A stretch of 64,000 nucleotides of DNA from Metabacillus sp. FJAT-52054 (GCF_037201815.1 NZ_CP147407.1:3480723-3544722), one strand, 5' to 3'. Counted from the first letter of the stretch, positions 10,316 through 20,863 are shown. Notes: a model not told the origin generated them from the letters alone. Made by a program: numbers and translations.

Positions 10316-11242
10316 TCAGCGTTCTCCTTCTTCAATTACATCAGCAAGCTTTGTCGTGAATTGTTCGGCAGCATTCAGTCCCATCCGTTTCAGACGGAAG
10401 TTCATAGCAGCTACTTCAATAATAACCGCCAGATTTCGTCCAGGGCGAACCGGTACCGTAAGCTTTTGAATATTCGTATCAATAATTTTCATCGTCTCTT
10501 CTTCTAAGCCGAGACGGTCATATTGTTTTTTCGCATCCCATGTTTCGAGATCAATCACAAGCGTAATCCGTTTATTACTCCGGACTGCACCGGCCCCAAA
10601 CAATGTCATTACGTCAATAATGCCGAGTCCCCGGATTTCCAGAAGATGCTCAATCAGTTCAGGAGCATTTCCAATCAGTGTGTTTTGATCCTCCTGCCTG
10701 ATTTCAACACAATCATCGGCTACAAGACGATGTCCGCGCTTAACCAGCTCAAGTGCGGTTTCGCTTTTTCCCACACCGCTTTTTCCGATAATCAGCACGC
10801 CTACACCATAAATATCAACAAGCACCCCGTGTACAGCTGTAGTTGGAGCAAGCTTGCTTTCTAAAAAGTTCGTTAAATGACTCGATAGACGGGTAGTTTT
10901 CATGGAAGAACGAAGAACAGGTACACCGCTTCGTTCAGATGCCTCCTTTAGTTCTTCAGGAATATCAAGTTCACGAGAAATAATGATTGCCGGAGTAATC
11001 GGAGTGCATAGCGCCGTCATCCGCTCTTCTTTTTCATGACGTGATAATTTTTCAAAAAATGACAGCTCGGTTTTGCCTAAAATCTGAACCCGATCCTTCG
11101 GGTAGTATGCAAAATAACCTGCAATTTCAAGGCCCGGTCTTGACAAATCACTTGTCATAATCGGACGGTTAATCCCTTCCTCACCGCTAATCAGTTCCAT
11201 CTTAAATTTTTCCATTAAATCCTTTGTACGTACTTTAGGCAT
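10316..11242 (-). CDS. hprK: HPr kinase/phosphorylase HprK
   Basis: Bifunctional sensor enzyme that phosphorylates and dephosphorylates Ser46 of HPr and so drives CcpA-dependent catabolite control. At 308 aa: N-terminal domain 1-130, Walker [15 protein letters not shown] (~152-165), and the HprK signature [19 protein letters not shown]. Start ATG follows GGAGGGCTC. It heads the operon with lgt, yvoD, ppaX and yvoF. A CcpA-type cre is seen elsewhere in the window (58.27 kb), consistent with an active system. Confidence 0.97.
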   Translation of the reverse strand: MPKVRTKDLMEKFKMELISGEEGINRPIMTSDLSRPGLEIAGYFAYYPKDRVQILGKTELSFFEKLSRHEKEERMTALCTPITPAIIISRELDIPEELKEASERSGVPVLRSSMKTTRLSSHLTNFLESKLAPTTAVHGVLVDIYGVGVLIIGKSGVGKSETALELVKRGHRLVADDCVEIRQEDQNTLIGNAPELIEHLLEIRGLGIIDVMTLFGAGAVRSNKRITLVIDLETWDAKKQYDRLGLEEETMKIIDTNIQKLTVPVRPGRNLAVIIEVAAMNFRLKRMGLNAAEQFTTKLADVIEEGER

Positions 11243-11372
11243 AGATGAGCCCTCCTTTAGCCAACACCATATGTAAAATCTTCTTCCATTTTAGCACTTT
11301 TATCTCTGCTGATATAGTCTTTCAGGACGGTCCTCGAATCGAAGCAAGTTTTAGTAGAGTTTTTTTAAAAAT

Positions 11373-11440
11373 AAGCTCTGTTAAACTCCATCCGCTGCGC
11401 GTGATCGTTTATCCTTAGGCAGGGAGTGAGCCTCCTTCAC
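11373..11440 (-). repeat. Degenerate copy of the dispersed inverted-end repeat
   Basis: In the 271-bp gap between hprK and the phosphoesterase gene. Reads AGCTCTGTTAAACT on the plus strand, then CGTTTATCCTTAGGCAGGGAGTGAGCC, matching in order the right part of the fuller copy at 33906-34085 read in the opposite sense. The other half is missing or decayed. Confidence 0.65.
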
Positions 11441-11497
11441 ATCCTGCAGGTTCAATTATAGTTTATCCATAGTTCCACTACAGTTAAGCGAATATAA

Positions 11498-11525
11498 AAA
11501 GAACCTCCCAAATTTAGAAGGTTCC
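11498..11525 (-). terminator. Terminator overlapping the phosphoesterase stop
   Basis: Minus strand GGAACCTTC-TAAATTT-GGGAGGTTC then TTTTTATAT. The 5' arm is the last codons of the upstream gene and the stop codon opens the loop. Confidence 0.8.
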
Positions 11526-12383
11526 ATTCATTTTCAAAAAATAAGGTTTTTCCCATTCCTTATTTAAATATGGAGAGTACGATCTAACTTGGATCCCGTC
11601 TTGCTTCCAGGTTAAGATTTGCATGTATCCCCCTCCGCCTTTAGGAAGTCCCTGATAGTTGGCAAGGAGCTGATAGACCTTTCTGCCCTTTTGAGGGACA
11701 TCCACTCTTTTGGCGATTCCATAATAATGGCCGCTCAGGACCAGTTTTACATTTTTATTTGGAACGACTACATTCCTATAGATTCTTTCTCCATTTTTAC
11801 TTCGGGTTCCCTGATACGTAAGGTAATCATGTAAGGCCAGAACCGCTTCTTTGTTCCGGTAATGCTTAAGCACGCGGTTCATCCACTTTACTTCCCCTTT
11901 GCCTGCTTTGCACCAGCCCATATAAAGAAAAATCTTGCCTCCGGCTAAGTCATAGTGACCGCAATTATCTAAAAAGGAGCCCTTATAATAAGGCTTGGAA
12001 TCAAAACGATGCTCCCCGAAAAAACGATGGTAAGGCTGAACGCCCGCATTGCCTGTGAAATCATGATTTCCGGGCAGAACACCGTATGAAAACCTTTGTG
12101 CATCAAGCTTGCGAAAAGCCCGATGATTTCTCTCCCATTGGCTGTATTGACTGGAATTATGCACCAAGTCTCCTGTATGAATCAAATATGAAAGCCTTTC
12201 TGGCGTTCTGTTTTTTAAAATCCATTTTATTTGATTTGTCAGTATCTCTGGATGGTCTCTAACGTAATATTGAGTATCCGACATCCATACAAAAGAGAAA
12301 TCCTCACCGGCATGGCCTTTATATGGGAGAGCAATTAAAACAACGATAACCAGCAGGATGAGCAGTATGCGTATAAATTTCAT
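11514..12383 (-). CDS. Secreted calcineurin-like metallophosphoesterase
   Basis: A 289-aa exported phosphoesterase. Residues 1-26 form a signal peptide (KFIRILLILLVIVVLIALP...GHA). The two-metal motifs follow in order: WMSDTQYY (~33), HTGDLVHNS (~70), LPGNHDF (~104), LALHDY (~188), LVLSGHYYG (~216). The family cleaves phosphomonoesters or diesters; the substrate here is not known, and a role outside the membrane is inferred from the leader. Single gene with its own terminators on both sides. Confidence 0.85.
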   Translation of the reverse strand: MKFIRILLILLVIVVLIALPYKGHAGEDFSFVWMSDTQYYVRDHPEILTNQIKWILKNRTPERLSYLIHTGDLVHNSSQYSQWERNHRAFRKLDAQRFSYGVLPGNHDFTGNAGVQPYHRFFGEHRFDSKPYYKGSFLDNCGHYDLAGGKIFLYMGWCKAGKGEVKWMNRVLKHYRNKEAVLALHDYLTYQGTRSKNGERIYRNVVVPNKNVKLVLSGHYYGIAKRVDVPQKGRKVYQLLANYQGLPKGGGGYMQILTWKQDGIQVRSYSPYLNKEWEKPYFLKMNGTF

Positions 12384-12467
12384 TTCATCACCTGGTCGTT
12401 ATCATTCCCATTTTCCCCGAAAGTACAAATGAGATTTTACTGGCGGCGCTTCAATCTGAACAAAAAA

Positions 12468-12495
12468 TATAGACCAGCGGCATATCGCTGGTCTA
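12468..12495 (-). terminator. Terminator of the yvl operon
   Basis: Minus strand GACCAGCG-ATATGC-CGCTGGTC followed by TATATTTTTTG, directly after the yvlD stop. Confidence 0.85.
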
Positions 12496-12858
12496 CTTGT
12501 TTTCCCGCATTGGCTCAATGACCCCTTTTTGCACGACAAGGTGCAGCAGGGAAATGACGATAGCGGCTAAAATGGCGGTTCCAAATCCATCGATGTTAAA
12601 TGCGTCGCCCATGATTGCTTGCGTAATCATAAGGGTAATGGCATTGATGACAAAGAGGAACAGACCAAGTGTTAACACTGTAACGGGCAGTGTCAAAATA
12701 ATCAAAAATGGTTTTATTAAAAAATTGATTATGGATAGGACCAGGCTTGCCAATACGGCAGCCCAGATGCTAGCAATTTGAAAATTGTCTTTAAAAATCA
12801 GCGCGCAGACCATTAAAATGACTGCATTGATTAAAACGCTGACGATCCACCTAACCAT
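12493..12858 (-). CDS. yvlD: YvlD, four-helix membrane protein (phage holin IV superfamily)
   Basis: A 121-aa protein with four hydrophobic segments and the KPFLIILTLPVTVLTLGLFLFVINAI stretch (in two pieces, residues ~49-75) typical of the YvlD/holin IV family. Molecular function is not established. Last gene of the yvlABCD operon, overlapping yvlC by 8 bp. The envelope-stress setting (SigW-type promoter at 14.6 kb) suggests a membrane-protection role. Confidence 0.85.
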   Translation of the reverse strand: MVRWIVSVLINAVILMVCALIFKDNFQIASIWAAVLASLVLSIINFLIKPFLIILTLPVTVLTLGLFLFVINAITLMITQAIMGDAFNIDGFGTAILAAIVISLLHLVVQKGVIEPMRENK

Positions 12859-13054
12859 GTATTTGATTTCCTTCTTTTTTCAATAAAAGCACTAAAACGA
12901 AATAAGCAATGATTAACGGAGCACCGCCGGTCGGAAACAATGCAATGATATAAATCACGCGCAGCAGGTTCGCATTTATCCCAAACCTGTCAGCAATTCC
13001 TCCCAGTACTCCGGCAACTTTTTTATTCGTAACTGAACGAGTTAGTTTTCCCAT
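12851..13054 (-). CDS. yvlC: PspC-domain protein YvlC
   Basis: A 67-aa PspC-domain protein: KLTRSVTNKKVAGVLGGIADRFGIN followed by a membrane segment (VIYIIALFPTGGAPLIIAYFVLVLLL, in two pieces). PspC proteins act at the membrane in phage-shock-type stress responses. Lies 6 bp after yvlB and overlaps yvlD, so it is in the same transcript. Confidence 0.88.
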   Translation of the reverse strand: MGKLTRSVTNKKVAGVLGGIADRFGINANLLRVIYIIALFPTGGAPLIIAYFVLVLLLKKEGNQIHG

Positions 13055-13060
13055 TTCTTC

Positions 13061-14179
13061 TCACCTCTCCATATGCTTTAAAACAACTGAGCCTGTTTTC
13101 GAATCAGCAAACACAGACAAATCACCTTTAGCGGTTTCGTTCGATCGGAATTTCAATTCCTTTGTGATCGACTCGTGTTTTTCACTTGTTACTTCAAGTG
13201 CATCCAAGTAACAATGCAGGGACCCGAGGTTTGATTTCAATTCCCCATTCGCTTTAATGGTTTGCGGAATCGAAATTTCTACGCTGCCGGTGGCGGCACT
13301 GCAATGGATGGTTTTGCATTCCGGATCTGACACGTGAAGCAGGATTTTCCCGTTGAAGCTCTGCAGATCAAGCTTCCTCCCTGCCCCGCTTACATCAATC
13401 ATTCCATGAATGGTTTCGGCTTCAACGGTTTGAAATTGATGCTGCGCTAATTTAATTTGCCCGTTTGCTGTTTCAAGCTCTGCTTTTTCACCACTGAGTG
13501 ACGTTAGTGAAATCACCCCGTTGGCGGTTTTTGCTTTAAAATCCTTCACAGTTAGCTGTTCCCCTCTAATAGGACCGCTAAACAGTTTTACTTTCGCGAA
13601 CTCATAAACCTTTGCCGGCAGGAAAATGAGAACATTTGCCTTCATAGATTTTTTCTCGCATTGAATTCTTAGCTTGCTGCCTTCCATTTCGCAATAAAAG
13701 TTTTTAAGAAAAGCCTCTTTTGCCTGTGCAGCATCCTCCGTCTGATAAACCTTTGTTTCGCATTCTATCCGAACTTCATCTTCCGGCCAGGGTTTAAATG
13801 TGACGTTCCCATTCACTATTTGAACATCCCATTCCATTAACCCTCTTCCGCTGAACTGAAAAATATGCTGAACATCAAAGGAAGAACCGATGGCTAAATC
13901 CAAATCCAGTTCTTTTACCTTCTTCACGGCGAAATCAATCCAGTTCATTAATTTCGAGGCAGTTTTTCCTGAAGGCGATCCTTCCGGGTTCTCCTGATAA
14001 GCGCTTTGCTGACTGCCTTTTTCGTCTTTTTTCAGTAAAATTGAGGGTGTAAAGGATGCCCACTTTTTCTCATGGCTTTCCTTTTCATGGTCAAGCTTTT
14101 CTATGAGAGAGAGCGCTTCTTCTACGTTCAGCTTTCCTTCCTCTACAAGCTTCAATATTCTTCGGCGTTCTTCCTGCAC
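13061..14179 (-). CDS. yvlB: YvlB, DUF4097 beta-helix/adhesin-like protein
   Basis: 372 aa. Residues 1-40 form a short helical module (RRRILKLVEEGKLNVEEALS). Residues ~140-370 form the DUF4097 fold, with repeated short beta strands of the kind NGVISLTSLSGEKAELETAN and NGQIKLAQHQF. No signal peptide is seen. GTG start with GAGGAGGAG upstream. In B. subtilis the homologue lies in the SigW regulon; the precise role is unknown. It lies in the same operon as yvlC and yvlD. Confidence 0.85.
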   Translation of the reverse strand: MQEERRRILKLVEEGKLNVEEALSLIEKLDHEKESHEKKWASFTPSILLKKDEKGSQQSAYQENPEGSPSGKTASKLMNWIDFAVKKVKELDLDLAIGSSFDVQHIFQFSGRGLMEWDVQIVNGNVTFKPWPEDEVRIECETKVYQTEDAAQAKEAFLKNFYCEMEGSKLRIQCEKKSMKANVLIFLPAKVYEFAKVKLFSGPIRGEQLTVKDFKAKTANGVISLTSLSGEKAELETANGQIKLAQHQFQTVEAETIHGMIDVSGAGRKLDLQSFNGKILLHVSDPECKTIHCSAATGSVEISIPQTIKANGELKSNLGSLHCYLDALEVTSEKHESITKELKFRSNETAKGDLSVFADSKTGSVVLKHMER

Positions 14180-14243
14180 GGTAACTCCTCCTCAAAAATA
14201 CAACCTAGTATCACCCTATTCGGCAAGATGAAAATCAATCCCT

Positions 14244-14561
14244 TTAAACTGTTTTTAATATCTTAATTCCTTTAACAATGTTCCAGACGAAAACAATAAA
14301 ATTAACAAGTAACACGACAGGAAATCCAGAAAGAAATACGATACCTATCAGCTCATTCTGTCCGGCAAAGGCTGCACCCAGAAAGATAAACATATAAGCA
14401 ATAATGGTGATCGCAGGGATGACATGAGACAAAAATGACTTTTTAGCATGTGATTTCGTTACAGCATCATCAGTGACAAAATAAACGATTAGCGGCAGTA
14501 AGAACGGTGCAAAAAGCACACTGAAATAGCATAGTGCAGAAAGTAATTTATCGGTTTTCAT
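14244..14561 (-). CDS. yvlA: DUF4870-type membrane protein, YvlA-like
   Basis: A 105-aa protein with about three membrane helices (LLSALCYFSVLFAPFLLPLI; VIPAITIIAYMFIFLGAAFA; IVFLSGFPVVLLVNFIVF) and the helical hairpin linker DDAVTKSHAKKSFLSH usual in DUF4870 proteins. It is the first gene behind the SigW-type promoter, about 65 bp before yvlB; the name rests on position and size. Confidence 0.75.
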   Translation of the reverse strand: MKTDKLLSALCYFSVLFAPFLLPLIVYFVTDDAVTKSHAKKSFLSHVIPAITIIAYMFIFLGAAFAGQNELIGIVFLSGFPVVLLVNFIVFVWNIVKGIKILKTV

Positions 14562-14587
14562 GAAGTTCCATCTCCTTTACATCCTTT

Positions 14588-14614
14588 TACGATTCAAATA
14601 GGTGATTGGTTTCA
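14588..14614 (-). promoter_or_regulatory. SigW-type (ECF) promoter of yvlABCD
   Basis: Minus strand -35 TGAAAC (14609-14614), 17-bp spacer, -10 CGTA (14588-14591): the SigW consensus as known in Bacillus, about 27 bp before the yvlA start. The B. subtilis yvlABCD operon is SigW-controlled. Confidence 0.85.
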
Positions 14615-14627
14615 CTATATGAAAATA

Positions 14628-14650
14628 GCCAGCTCAATAGATGAGCTGGC
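14628..14650 (-). terminator. Terminator of uvrBA
   Basis: Minus strand GCCAGCTC-ATCTATT-GAGCTGGC then TATTTT, just after the uvrA stop and before the yvlA promoter. Confidence 0.8.
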
Positions 14651-14656
14651 CCAAAC

Positions 14657-17530
14657 TTATTTAGCGACGGCTTCTTTTTCTTTTACTAGTTTTTTCATCC
14701 GTTCGCGTTCCCTTTCAATAATCGGTTTTAAATAATGACCGGTATAGGAGGCTTTTTCTTCCATGACTTGTTCAGGTGTACCGGAGGCAATGATCTGGCC
14801 TCCGCCATTTCCGCCTTCCGGACCCAGGTCGACTAAATAATCCGCTGCTTTAATAACATCGAGATTATGCTCAATAACCAGCACCGTGTCTCCATTCTCA
14901 ACAAGACGCTGAAGAACTTTCAGCAGCCTTGCAATGTCATCAACGTGCAGACCGGTTGTCGGTTCATCGAGAATATAAAGTGAGCGCCCAGTTGAACGGC
15001 GGTGCAGTTCTGAAGCAAGCTTCACCCGCTGCGCTTCTCCCCCTGACAGAGTCGTTGCCGGCTGGCCAAGCGTGATATATCCTAGTCCGACATCGTAAAT
15101 GGTTTGCAGCTTCCGGTGTATTTTAGGAATGTTTTCGAAGAAATCGAGCGCATCTTCAACGGTCATTTCAAGAATGTCCGAAATGTTTTTGCCTTTGTAT
15201 TTTACTTCAAGTGTTTCCCGGTTGTACCGTTTGCCGTGGCATACTTCGCACGGAACATATACATCCGGAAGAAAATGCATCTCAATTTTGATGATTCCGT
15301 CACCGCGGCAGGCCTCGCAACGGCCTCCTTTTACATTGAAGCTGAAACGGCCCTTTTTATATCCCCTGACCTTGGCCTCATTCGTCGAAGCAAACACATC
15401 GCGGATATCGTCAAATACGCCTGTATAAGTAGCCGGATTGGAACGAGGCGTTCTTCCGATCGGCGACTGATCAATGTCGATGACTTTATCTAAATGTTCA
15501 ATACCTAAAATCTCTTTATGCTCTCCAGGTTTTGTTTTTGCTTTATGAAGCCTTTGAGCCAGCGCCTTATGCAGTATTTCATTTACGAGTGTACTTTTAC
15601 CTGAACCTGAAACACCTGTAACGGAAATAAACGTTCCTAATGGAAATTTAACTGAAACATTTTTCAGGTTATTCTCATTTGCCCCTTTGACCTGAATGTA
15701 ACGGCCATCCGGTTTTCTCCGTTCTTGAGGAAGAGGGATAAATTTTTTGCCGGACAGATACATACCAGTCAGAGAATTCTTATCCTTCATAACTTCCTTA
15801 GGTGATCCAGCGGAAATGACGTTTCCTCCGTGCACGCCCGCTCCAGGGCCGATATCAATCAGATAATCGGCAGCAAGCATCGTATCTTCATCATGCTCTA
15901 CGACAATGAGGGTATTCCCAATGTCCCGCATATTCTGCAGCGTTTCAATAAGGCGGTCATTATCACGCTGATGAAGACCGATGGACGGTTCATCCAATAT
16001 ATACAGAACGCCAGTCAGCTTCGAACCGATCTGAGTAGCAAGTCTGATCCTTTGTGCTTCTCCTCCGGAAAGGGAGCCCGCTGAACGGTTTAAGGTCAGG
16101 TAATCCAGACCCACATTAACAAGAAAGCTAAGGCGTTCGCAAATTTCCCTTAAAATCAATTTGGCAATTTTCATTTCCTTTTCAGTCAGGTCAAGCTTAC
16201 CGAAAAAATCGTGTGCCTCCTGAACAGAAAGGGTGGTCGTTTCCCCAACATGGCGGCCGTCAATTTTAACAGCCAGTGTTTCTTTCTTCAGCCTGTATCC
16301 TTTGCACGAAGGACATGGCTGCTGAGCCATATATTTCTCCATTTGCTCGCGAATGTAATCCGAGCTCGTTTCACGGTAGCGGCGCTCAATATTTTTCATC
16401 ACGCCTTCAAATTTAATATAGCTCTCTCTTACCTGCCCAAAGTCATTTTCATAGCGGAAGTAGATCTCATCTTTTCCGCTTCCGAGTAAAATTTTATCCA
16501 ATTGATGGTTTGGCAGATCCTTAACAGGAACGTTCATATCAATTCCATAATGGCTGCACACAGCTTCAAGGAGCTGAGGATAATACTGTGAGCTCGTAGG
16601 CTCCCATGGAGCAATAGCGTGCTGTTTAAGCGTTAGGTACTCATTCGGAATAACGAGTTCACGGTCTACTTCCAGTTTAGACCCAAGACCGTCACATGAA
16701 GGACAGGCGCCAAAAGGACTGTTAAAAGAGAACATTCTCGGTTCAAGCTCTCCGATAGAAAATCCGCAGTAAGGGCAGGCATGGTGCTCGCTGAACAAAA
16801 GTTCCTCCTGGTCAATGACATCAATCATGACCTTTCCTTCACCCAGGGCAAGCGCTGCTTCAAGAGAGTCGCTTAGTCTTGCCTCAATTCCCTCTTTGAT
16901 TACAATCCGGTCAATTACCACTTCGATCGAGTGCTTTTTGTTTTTTTCCAGGATGATTTCTTCAGAAATCTCCTGCATTTCACCATTTACCCGAACCCTT
17001 ACATACCCTTGTTTTTTAATGTCCTCAAGGGTTTTGGCATGAGTTCCCTTCCGTCCAGATACGACTGGAGAAAGAACCTGCATCTTCGTGCGCTCCGGGA
17101 ACTCCATAATTCTGTCCACCATCTGCTGGATGGTTTGCGAAGTGATTTCGATGCCATGATTTGGACAGACAGGCCGTCCTACACGTGCATAAAGAAGCCT
17201 CAAATAATCATAAATTTCTGTGACCGTTCCAACTGTTGATCTTGGATTCCGGCTTGTTGTTTTCTGGTCAATGGATATAGCCGGAGACAATCCATCGATG
17301 GAATCAACATCTGGTTTGTCCATTTGACCGAGAAATTGCCTGGCGTAGGCAGAAAGCGACTCGACATACCTGCGCTGTCCTTCCGCATAAATCGTATCAA
17401 ATGCAAGCGATGATTTTCCCGATCCTGAAAGGCCCGTCAATACGACGAGCTGATTCCGAGGAATTGTGACATCTATATTTTTAAGGTTATGCGCTCTGGC
17501 TCCCTTTACAACTATGTGTTCACTAGCCAT
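14657..17530 (-). CDS. uvrA: Excinuclease ABC subunit A (UvrA)
   Basis: Damage-recognition ATPase of nucleotide excision repair. At 957 aa it has the usual length, with two ABC modules: Walker [10 protein letters not shown] near residue 31 and GVSGSGKST near 640; signature [12 protein letters not shown] and [12 protein letters not shown]; and two zinc sites (CPYC...CPSC near 255-280; CEAC...CEVC near 738-765). ATG with AAGGATG upstream. It follows uvrB by 6 bp and shares its LexA-controlled promoter. Confidence 0.98.
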   Translation of the reverse strand: MASEHIVVKGARAHNLKNIDVTIPRNQLVVLTGLSGSGKSSLAFDTIYAEGQRRYVESLSAYARQFLGQMDKPDVDSIDGLSPAISIDQKTTSRNPRSTVGTVTEIYDYLRLLYARVGRPVCPNHGIEITSQTIQQMVDRIMEFPERTKMQVLSPVVSGRKGTHAKTLEDIKKQGYVRVRVNGEMQEISEEIILEKNKKHSIEVVIDRIVIKEGIEARLSDSLEAALALGEGKVMIDVIDQEELLFSEHHACPYCGFSIGELEPRMFSFNSPFGACPSCDGLGSKLEVDRELVIPNEYLTLKQHAIAPWEPTSSQYYPQLLEAVCSHYGIDMNVPVKDLPNHQLDKILLGSGKDEIYFRYENDFGQVRESYIKFEGVMKNIERRYRETSSDYIREQMEKYMAQQPCPSCKGYRLKKETLAVKIDGRHVGETTTLSVQEAHDFFGKLDLTEKEMKIAKLILREICERLSFLVNVGLDYLTLNRSAGSLSGGEAQRIRLATQIGSKLTGVLYILDEPSIGLHQRDNDRLIETLQNMRDIGNTLIVVEHDEDTMLAADYLIDIGPGAGVHGGNVISAGSPKEVMKDKNSLTGMYLSGKKFIPLPQERRKPDGRYIQVKGANENNLKNVSVKFPLGTFISVTGVSGSGKSTLVNEILHKALAQRLHKAKTKPGEHKEILGIEHLDKVIDIDQSPIGRTPRSNPATYTGVFDDIRDVFASTNEAKVRGYKKGRFSFNVKGGRCEACRGDGIIKIEMHFLPDVYVPCEVCHGKRYNRETLEVKYKGKNISDILEMTVEDALDFFENIPKIHRKLQTIYDVGLGYITLGQPATTLSGGEAQRVKLASELHRRSTGRSLYILDEPTTGLHVDDIARLLKVLQRLVENGDTVLVIEHNLDVIKAADYLVDLGPEGGNGGGQIIASGTPEQVMEEKASYTGHYLKPIIERERERMKKLVKEKEAVAK

Positions 17531-17536
17531 ACTTTG

Positions 17537-19516
17537 TCATCCTTCCGCTTTCAGCTCTATTAGCAAATCACGAAGCTCTGCGGCCCGTTCGAAATCCAGT
17601 CCCTTGGCAGCATCCTTCATCTCTTTTTCCATCTGAGCAATCACTTTTTCCCGCTCTTTCTTGGAGAGCTTCGCAATTGCCGGTGCTGCTTGGTCTGTAT
17701 CTTCCTCCACCGCTTCCATAGTAGCTCGAATTACATCCCGGATTTCCTTTTGAATCGTTTTCGGTTCAATTCCGTGAACTCGGTTATATTCTTCCTGTGT
17801 TTCACGGCGGCGCTTCGTTTCATTTATCGCAACTTCCATTGAATTCGTGATTTTATCGGCATACATAATAACATGGCCATTTGAGTTTCTGGCTGCACGT
17901 CCGGTAATCTGAATCAAAGAACGTTCAGAGCGAAGGAAACCTTCTTTATCTGCGTCCAGAATGGCTACCAGTGACACCTCAGGTATATCCAGACCTTCCC
18001 GGAGAAGGTTAATTCCAACGAGGACGTCATGTTTACCGAGACGCAGATCGCGTATTACTTCAATCCGCTCCAGAGTTTTTATTTCGGAGTGGAGGTAATT
18101 GACTTTGATTCCAATTTCCCTAAGGTAATTCGTCAGATCCTCGGACATCTTTTTCGTCAGGGTCGTAATGAGAACCCGTTCATTCTTTTCGACTCTTGCA
18201 TTGATTTCCCCGATTAAATCATCAATTTGTCCCTGAATAGGCCGGACTTCAATAGTAGGATCGAGCAATCCGGTCGGACGTATAATCTGCTCGACCATTT
18301 CGTCTGTATGCTCTATTTCATAAGGGCCCGGTGTCGCCGAAACATAAACCATGTTCGTCATATGTTTTTCAAACTCTTCAAAACGAAGCGGTCTGTTATC
18401 TTTTGCAGAAGGCAGACGGAACCCATGATCGACTAGAACCTGCTTCCGTGCCTGGTCCCCGTTGAACATTCCGCGTACCTGCGGAAGGGTAACGTGAGAC
18501 TCGTCGACAACAATCATAAAATCGTCTGGAAAATAATCAATCAATGTGTAAGGGGTGGAGCCGGGAGGTCTTAATGTAAGATGGCGGGAATAATTCTCAA
18601 TTCCCGAACAGAATCCCATCTCTCTCATCATTTCAAGATCATATCTTGTCCTCTGCTCAAGCCTTTGAGCCTCAAGAAGCTTGCCGGCTTCCCTCATCTT
18701 GACTAATTCTTCCTCCAGCTCTTTTTCAATGTTTCCTATGGCAACGCTCATTTTTTCTTCACGGGTTACGAAGTGGGAAGCCGGGAAGATCGCGACGTGT
18801 TCACGTTCGCCGAGTATTTCCCCGGTTAAGGCGTCCACTTCGCGAATGCGGTCGATTTCGTCTCCGAAAAATTCAATTCTCATGCAGTGTTCATCCCTGG
18901 ATGCAGGAAAGATTTCCACGACATCCCCGCGAACCCTGAATGTTCCGCGCTTAAAGTCAATGTCATTCCGCTCATATTGGATGTCTACAAGACGCCTTAA
19001 CAGCTGATTCCGTTCAAGCTCCATTCCAGTCCGAAGAGATACTACGAGTTCTTTGTATTCTTCCGGAGAACCGAGGCCGTAGATACAGGAAACACTGGCA
19101 ATAATGATGACATCTCTGCGTTCGAACAATGAGGTCGTTGCAGAGTGGCGCAGTTTGTCAATTTCATCATTAATGCTTGCGTCCTTTTCTATAAAAGTAT
19201 CGGTCTGGGGAACATAGGCTTCAGGCTGATAGTAATCATAGTAACTCACAAAATATTCTACAGCGTTATTCGGAAAGAACTCCTTAAATTCACTGTAGAG
19301 CTGGCCTGCCAGCGTTTTATTATGAGCAATCACGAGGGTCGGCTTATTGACTTCCTTGATGACATTCGAAACGGTAAATGTTTTGCCTGTTCCGGTTGCC
19401 CCAAGAAGCGTCTGGTGCTTCTTCCCTTCATTAATTCCTTCAACAAGTTTCTTGATTGCCGCAGGCTGATCCCCTTCCGGCTTGTATTTCGAGACTAACT
19501 CAAACCGATGTTCCAC
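17537..19516 (-). CDS. uvrB: Excinuclease ABC subunit B (UvrB)
   Basis: Helicase-fold subunit that loads on damage after UvrA and recruits UvrC. At 659 aa: Walker [11 protein letters not shown] (~39-48), the beta-hairpin [12 protein letters not shown] (~92-103), motif VDESHV, motif [11 protein letters not shown], and the C-terminal UVR coiled-coil [18 protein letters not shown] that binds UvrC. Start is GTG (GTGGAACATCGG) with GGGGG upstream. First gene of the uvrBA operon; a LexA box lies 72 bp upstream. Confidence 0.98.
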   Translation of the reverse strand: MEHRFELVSKYKPEGDQPAAIKKLVEGINEGKKHQTLLGATGTGKTFTVSNVIKEVNKPTLVIAHNKTLAGQLYSEFKEFFPNNAVEYFVSYYDYYQPEAYVPQTDTFIEKDASINDEIDKLRHSATTSLFERRDVIIIASVSCIYGLGSPEEYKELVVSLRTGMELERNQLLRRLVDIQYERNDIDFKRGTFRVRGDVVEIFPASRDEHCMRIEFFGDEIDRIREVDALTGEILGEREHVAIFPASHFVTREEKMSVAIGNIEKELEEELVKMREAGKLLEAQRLEQRTRYDLEMMREMGFCSGIENYSRHLTLRPPGSTPYTLIDYFPDDFMIVVDESHVTLPQVRGMFNGDQARKQVLVDHGFRLPSAKDNRPLRFEEFEKHMTNMVYVSATPGPYEIEHTDEMVEQIIRPTGLLDPTIEVRPIQGQIDDLIGEINARVEKNERVLITTLTKKMSEDLTNYLREIGIKVNYLHSEIKTLERIEVIRDLRLGKHDVLVGINLLREGLDIPEVSLVAILDADKEGFLRSERSLIQITGRAARNSNGHVIMYADKITNSMEVAINETKRRRETQEEYNRVHGIEPKTIQKEIRDVIRATMEAVEEDTDQAAPAIAKLSKKEREKVIAQMEKEMKDAAKGLDFERAAELRDLLIELKAEG

Positions 19517-19587
19517 ACAAAGGCCCCCAATTCACGCATTATCGTATTTATATTTTACCATACACTATATGGGAAATTCCAAAGATA

Positions 19588-19601
19588 CGAACTGACGTTT
19601 G
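19588..19601 (-). promoter_or_regulatory. LexA (DinR/SOS) box of uvrBA
   Basis: CGAAC-TGAC-GTTTG matches the Bacillus SOS box CGAAC-N4-GTTYG. Its position before uvrB means uvrBA should be DNA-damage inducible. Confidence 0.85.
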
Positions 19602-19682
19602 CAGTATTTTTCTTGCTGTCTATCAGTTTTCCCGCTTTTAGACATTCGCAACCTTTTTCTTTAAACGCACTCTTTATGCACA

Positions 19683-19707
19683 GAAAAAACCGCGCATCGC
19701 ACGGTTT
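19683..19707 (-). terminator. Terminator of csbA
   Basis: Minus strand AAACCG-TGCGATGCG-CGGTTT then TTTC, immediately after the csbA stop. Confidence 0.8.
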
Positions 19708-19711
19708 CTCT

Positions 19712-19948
19712 CTATTTATTCAAATGGTTGGGTTTACGGTTCATTTTACGTGCATACATAGCCCCTGCAACAAGCGATACAGCATCAAGCCCCACAATAT
19801 AGTCGAACTCTGTATATCCTTTAAAATAAGAAGCGATGATGAGTGCAGCGGTTAAAGCAGTCCCAACTATATAACTGTACGTGACTCTCGTAAAAAGCAC
19901 GACAAGAACAAACGGAAAAATCAATGCCAGGATCGCTTTCGTCAGCAT
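19712..19948 (-). CDS. csbA: Small membrane protein CsbA
   Basis: A 78-aa protein with two to three hydrophobic segments (AILALIFPFVLVVLFTRV; IVGTALTAALIIASYF; DYIVGLDAVSLVAGAMYARK). Length and position beside uvrB match B. subtilis CsbA, a SigB-controlled protein of unknown role. I did not find a good SigB promoter (GTTTAA-N14-GGGTAT) upstream; a SigA-like -10 TAGAAT is present, so regulation may differ here. Confidence 0.85.
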   Translation of the reverse strand: MLTKAILALIFPFVLVVLFTRVTYSYIVGTALTAALIIASYFKGYTEFDYIVGLDAVSLVAGAMYARKMNRKPNHLNK

Positions 19949-20025
19949 TGTGAAACGCCCTCTTCCTTCTTGATATTACCGTTATTCTATCATGCTCCGC
20001 GAATGCTGAATAGCTTTAGAGGAAC

Positions 20026-20751
20026 CTATTCTTCAATTGTTCTTAACAGCAAATCCGGAAAGTCTGTCATCACTGCCGACACTTTTGTATGAATAAGACT
20101 TTGATATAAAGCAAGGTCATTAATCGTATACACTCTTAACGTTCCCCCGTTATTCATATATTCCAATCCGGCTTCGGAGAGACTGAATTCGGCAGGACAG
20201 TGGATACTGCTGCAGCCAAGCTGTTCAGCAATCAAGGCAGCATCTGGCATATTCCCTTCAAAAAGCCAGGCAATTTCAAAGACTTTATTTAGTTGTTTCA
20301 TTCTTTTCACGCTTGCTTTGTTAAAGGATGAAAAAACAATTCTGCCGGCCAGATTTTTTTCTTCAGCCATCCGCATTGCTTTCTCCTCCAGATTAGGGTA
20401 ATCAAATACATCATTTTTTAATTCAATATTTAAGACCGTGCCTGACTGGTCTTCCAAAAGCAAATCCAGAACTTCCTCCAGATGAGGAATCCTTTCATTA
20501 TGAAAGGAAGGATGAAACCAGCTTCCTGCATCTGCATTCCGCAATTCCTTATATGTCATGTCCTTTACATATCCCACTCGATCTGTCGTTCGGTCAATTC
20601 TTTCGTCATGAATGACGACAAGTTCACCGTCTTTTGACATTTGAACATCCAATTCAATTCCGCTTGCCCCTGCTTCTATCGCCTTTCTAAAAGCAAGCAT
20701 CGTATTTTCCGGATACTGTCCGCTGCATCCTCTGTGAGCAAATATCTTCAT
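20026..20751 (-). CDS. Glycerophosphodiester phosphodiesterase (UgpQ/GlpQ type)
   Basis: Hydrolyses glycerophosphodiesters to glycerol-3-phosphate and an alcohol. 241 aa without signal peptide, so cytoplasmic like UgpQ. The catalytic motifs are IFAHRGCSGQYPENTMLAF (His and Arg, Glu-Asn-Thr), IELDVQMSKDGELVVIHD, and LNIELK. It follows the ugpB gene but is separated by a terminator and a copy of the dispersed repeat, so it has at most partial read-through. The substrate link with the ugp importer (uptake of diesters or G3P) is inferred. Confidence 0.9.
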   Translation of the reverse strand: MKIFAHRGCSGQYPENTMLAFRKAIEAGASGIELDVQMSKDGELVVIHDERIDRTTDRVGYVKDMTYKELRNADAGSWFHPSFHNERIPHLEEVLDLLLEDQSGTVLNIELKNDVFDYPNLEEKAMRMAEEKNLAGRIVFSSFNKASVKRMKQLNKVFEIAWLFEGNMPDAALIAEQLGCSSIHCPAEFSLSEAGLEYMNNGGTLRVYTINDLALYQSLIHTKVSAVMTDFPDLLLRTIEE

Positions 20752-20774
20752 GTTTGCAACTCCATTCTTAATAC

Positions 20775-20856
20775 TAAGCTCTGTTAAACTTGGCTGTTGA
20801 TTGCAGGTAGCAGGCGTTCGCTTTCCACTCCAATCAACAGGTTTTTAAAATCAACC
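20775..20856 (-). repeat. Dispersed inverted-end repeat, truncated copy
   Basis: Plus strand starts AGCTCTGTTAAACTTGGC, then TGTTGATT, a short insertion, and CAGGCGTTCGCTTTCC. This matches the reverse complement of the right half of the 33906-34085 copy almost base for base; it ends CAATCAACAGGTTTTTAAAA. It sits between the ugpB terminator and the GDPD gene. Confidence 0.75.
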
Positions 20857-20863
20857 AAAAAGT

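Noticed and set aside
19949..20025. SigB promoter of csbA as in B. subtilis
   Set aside because: No GTTTAA-N14-GGGTAT could be found; only a SigA-like -10.
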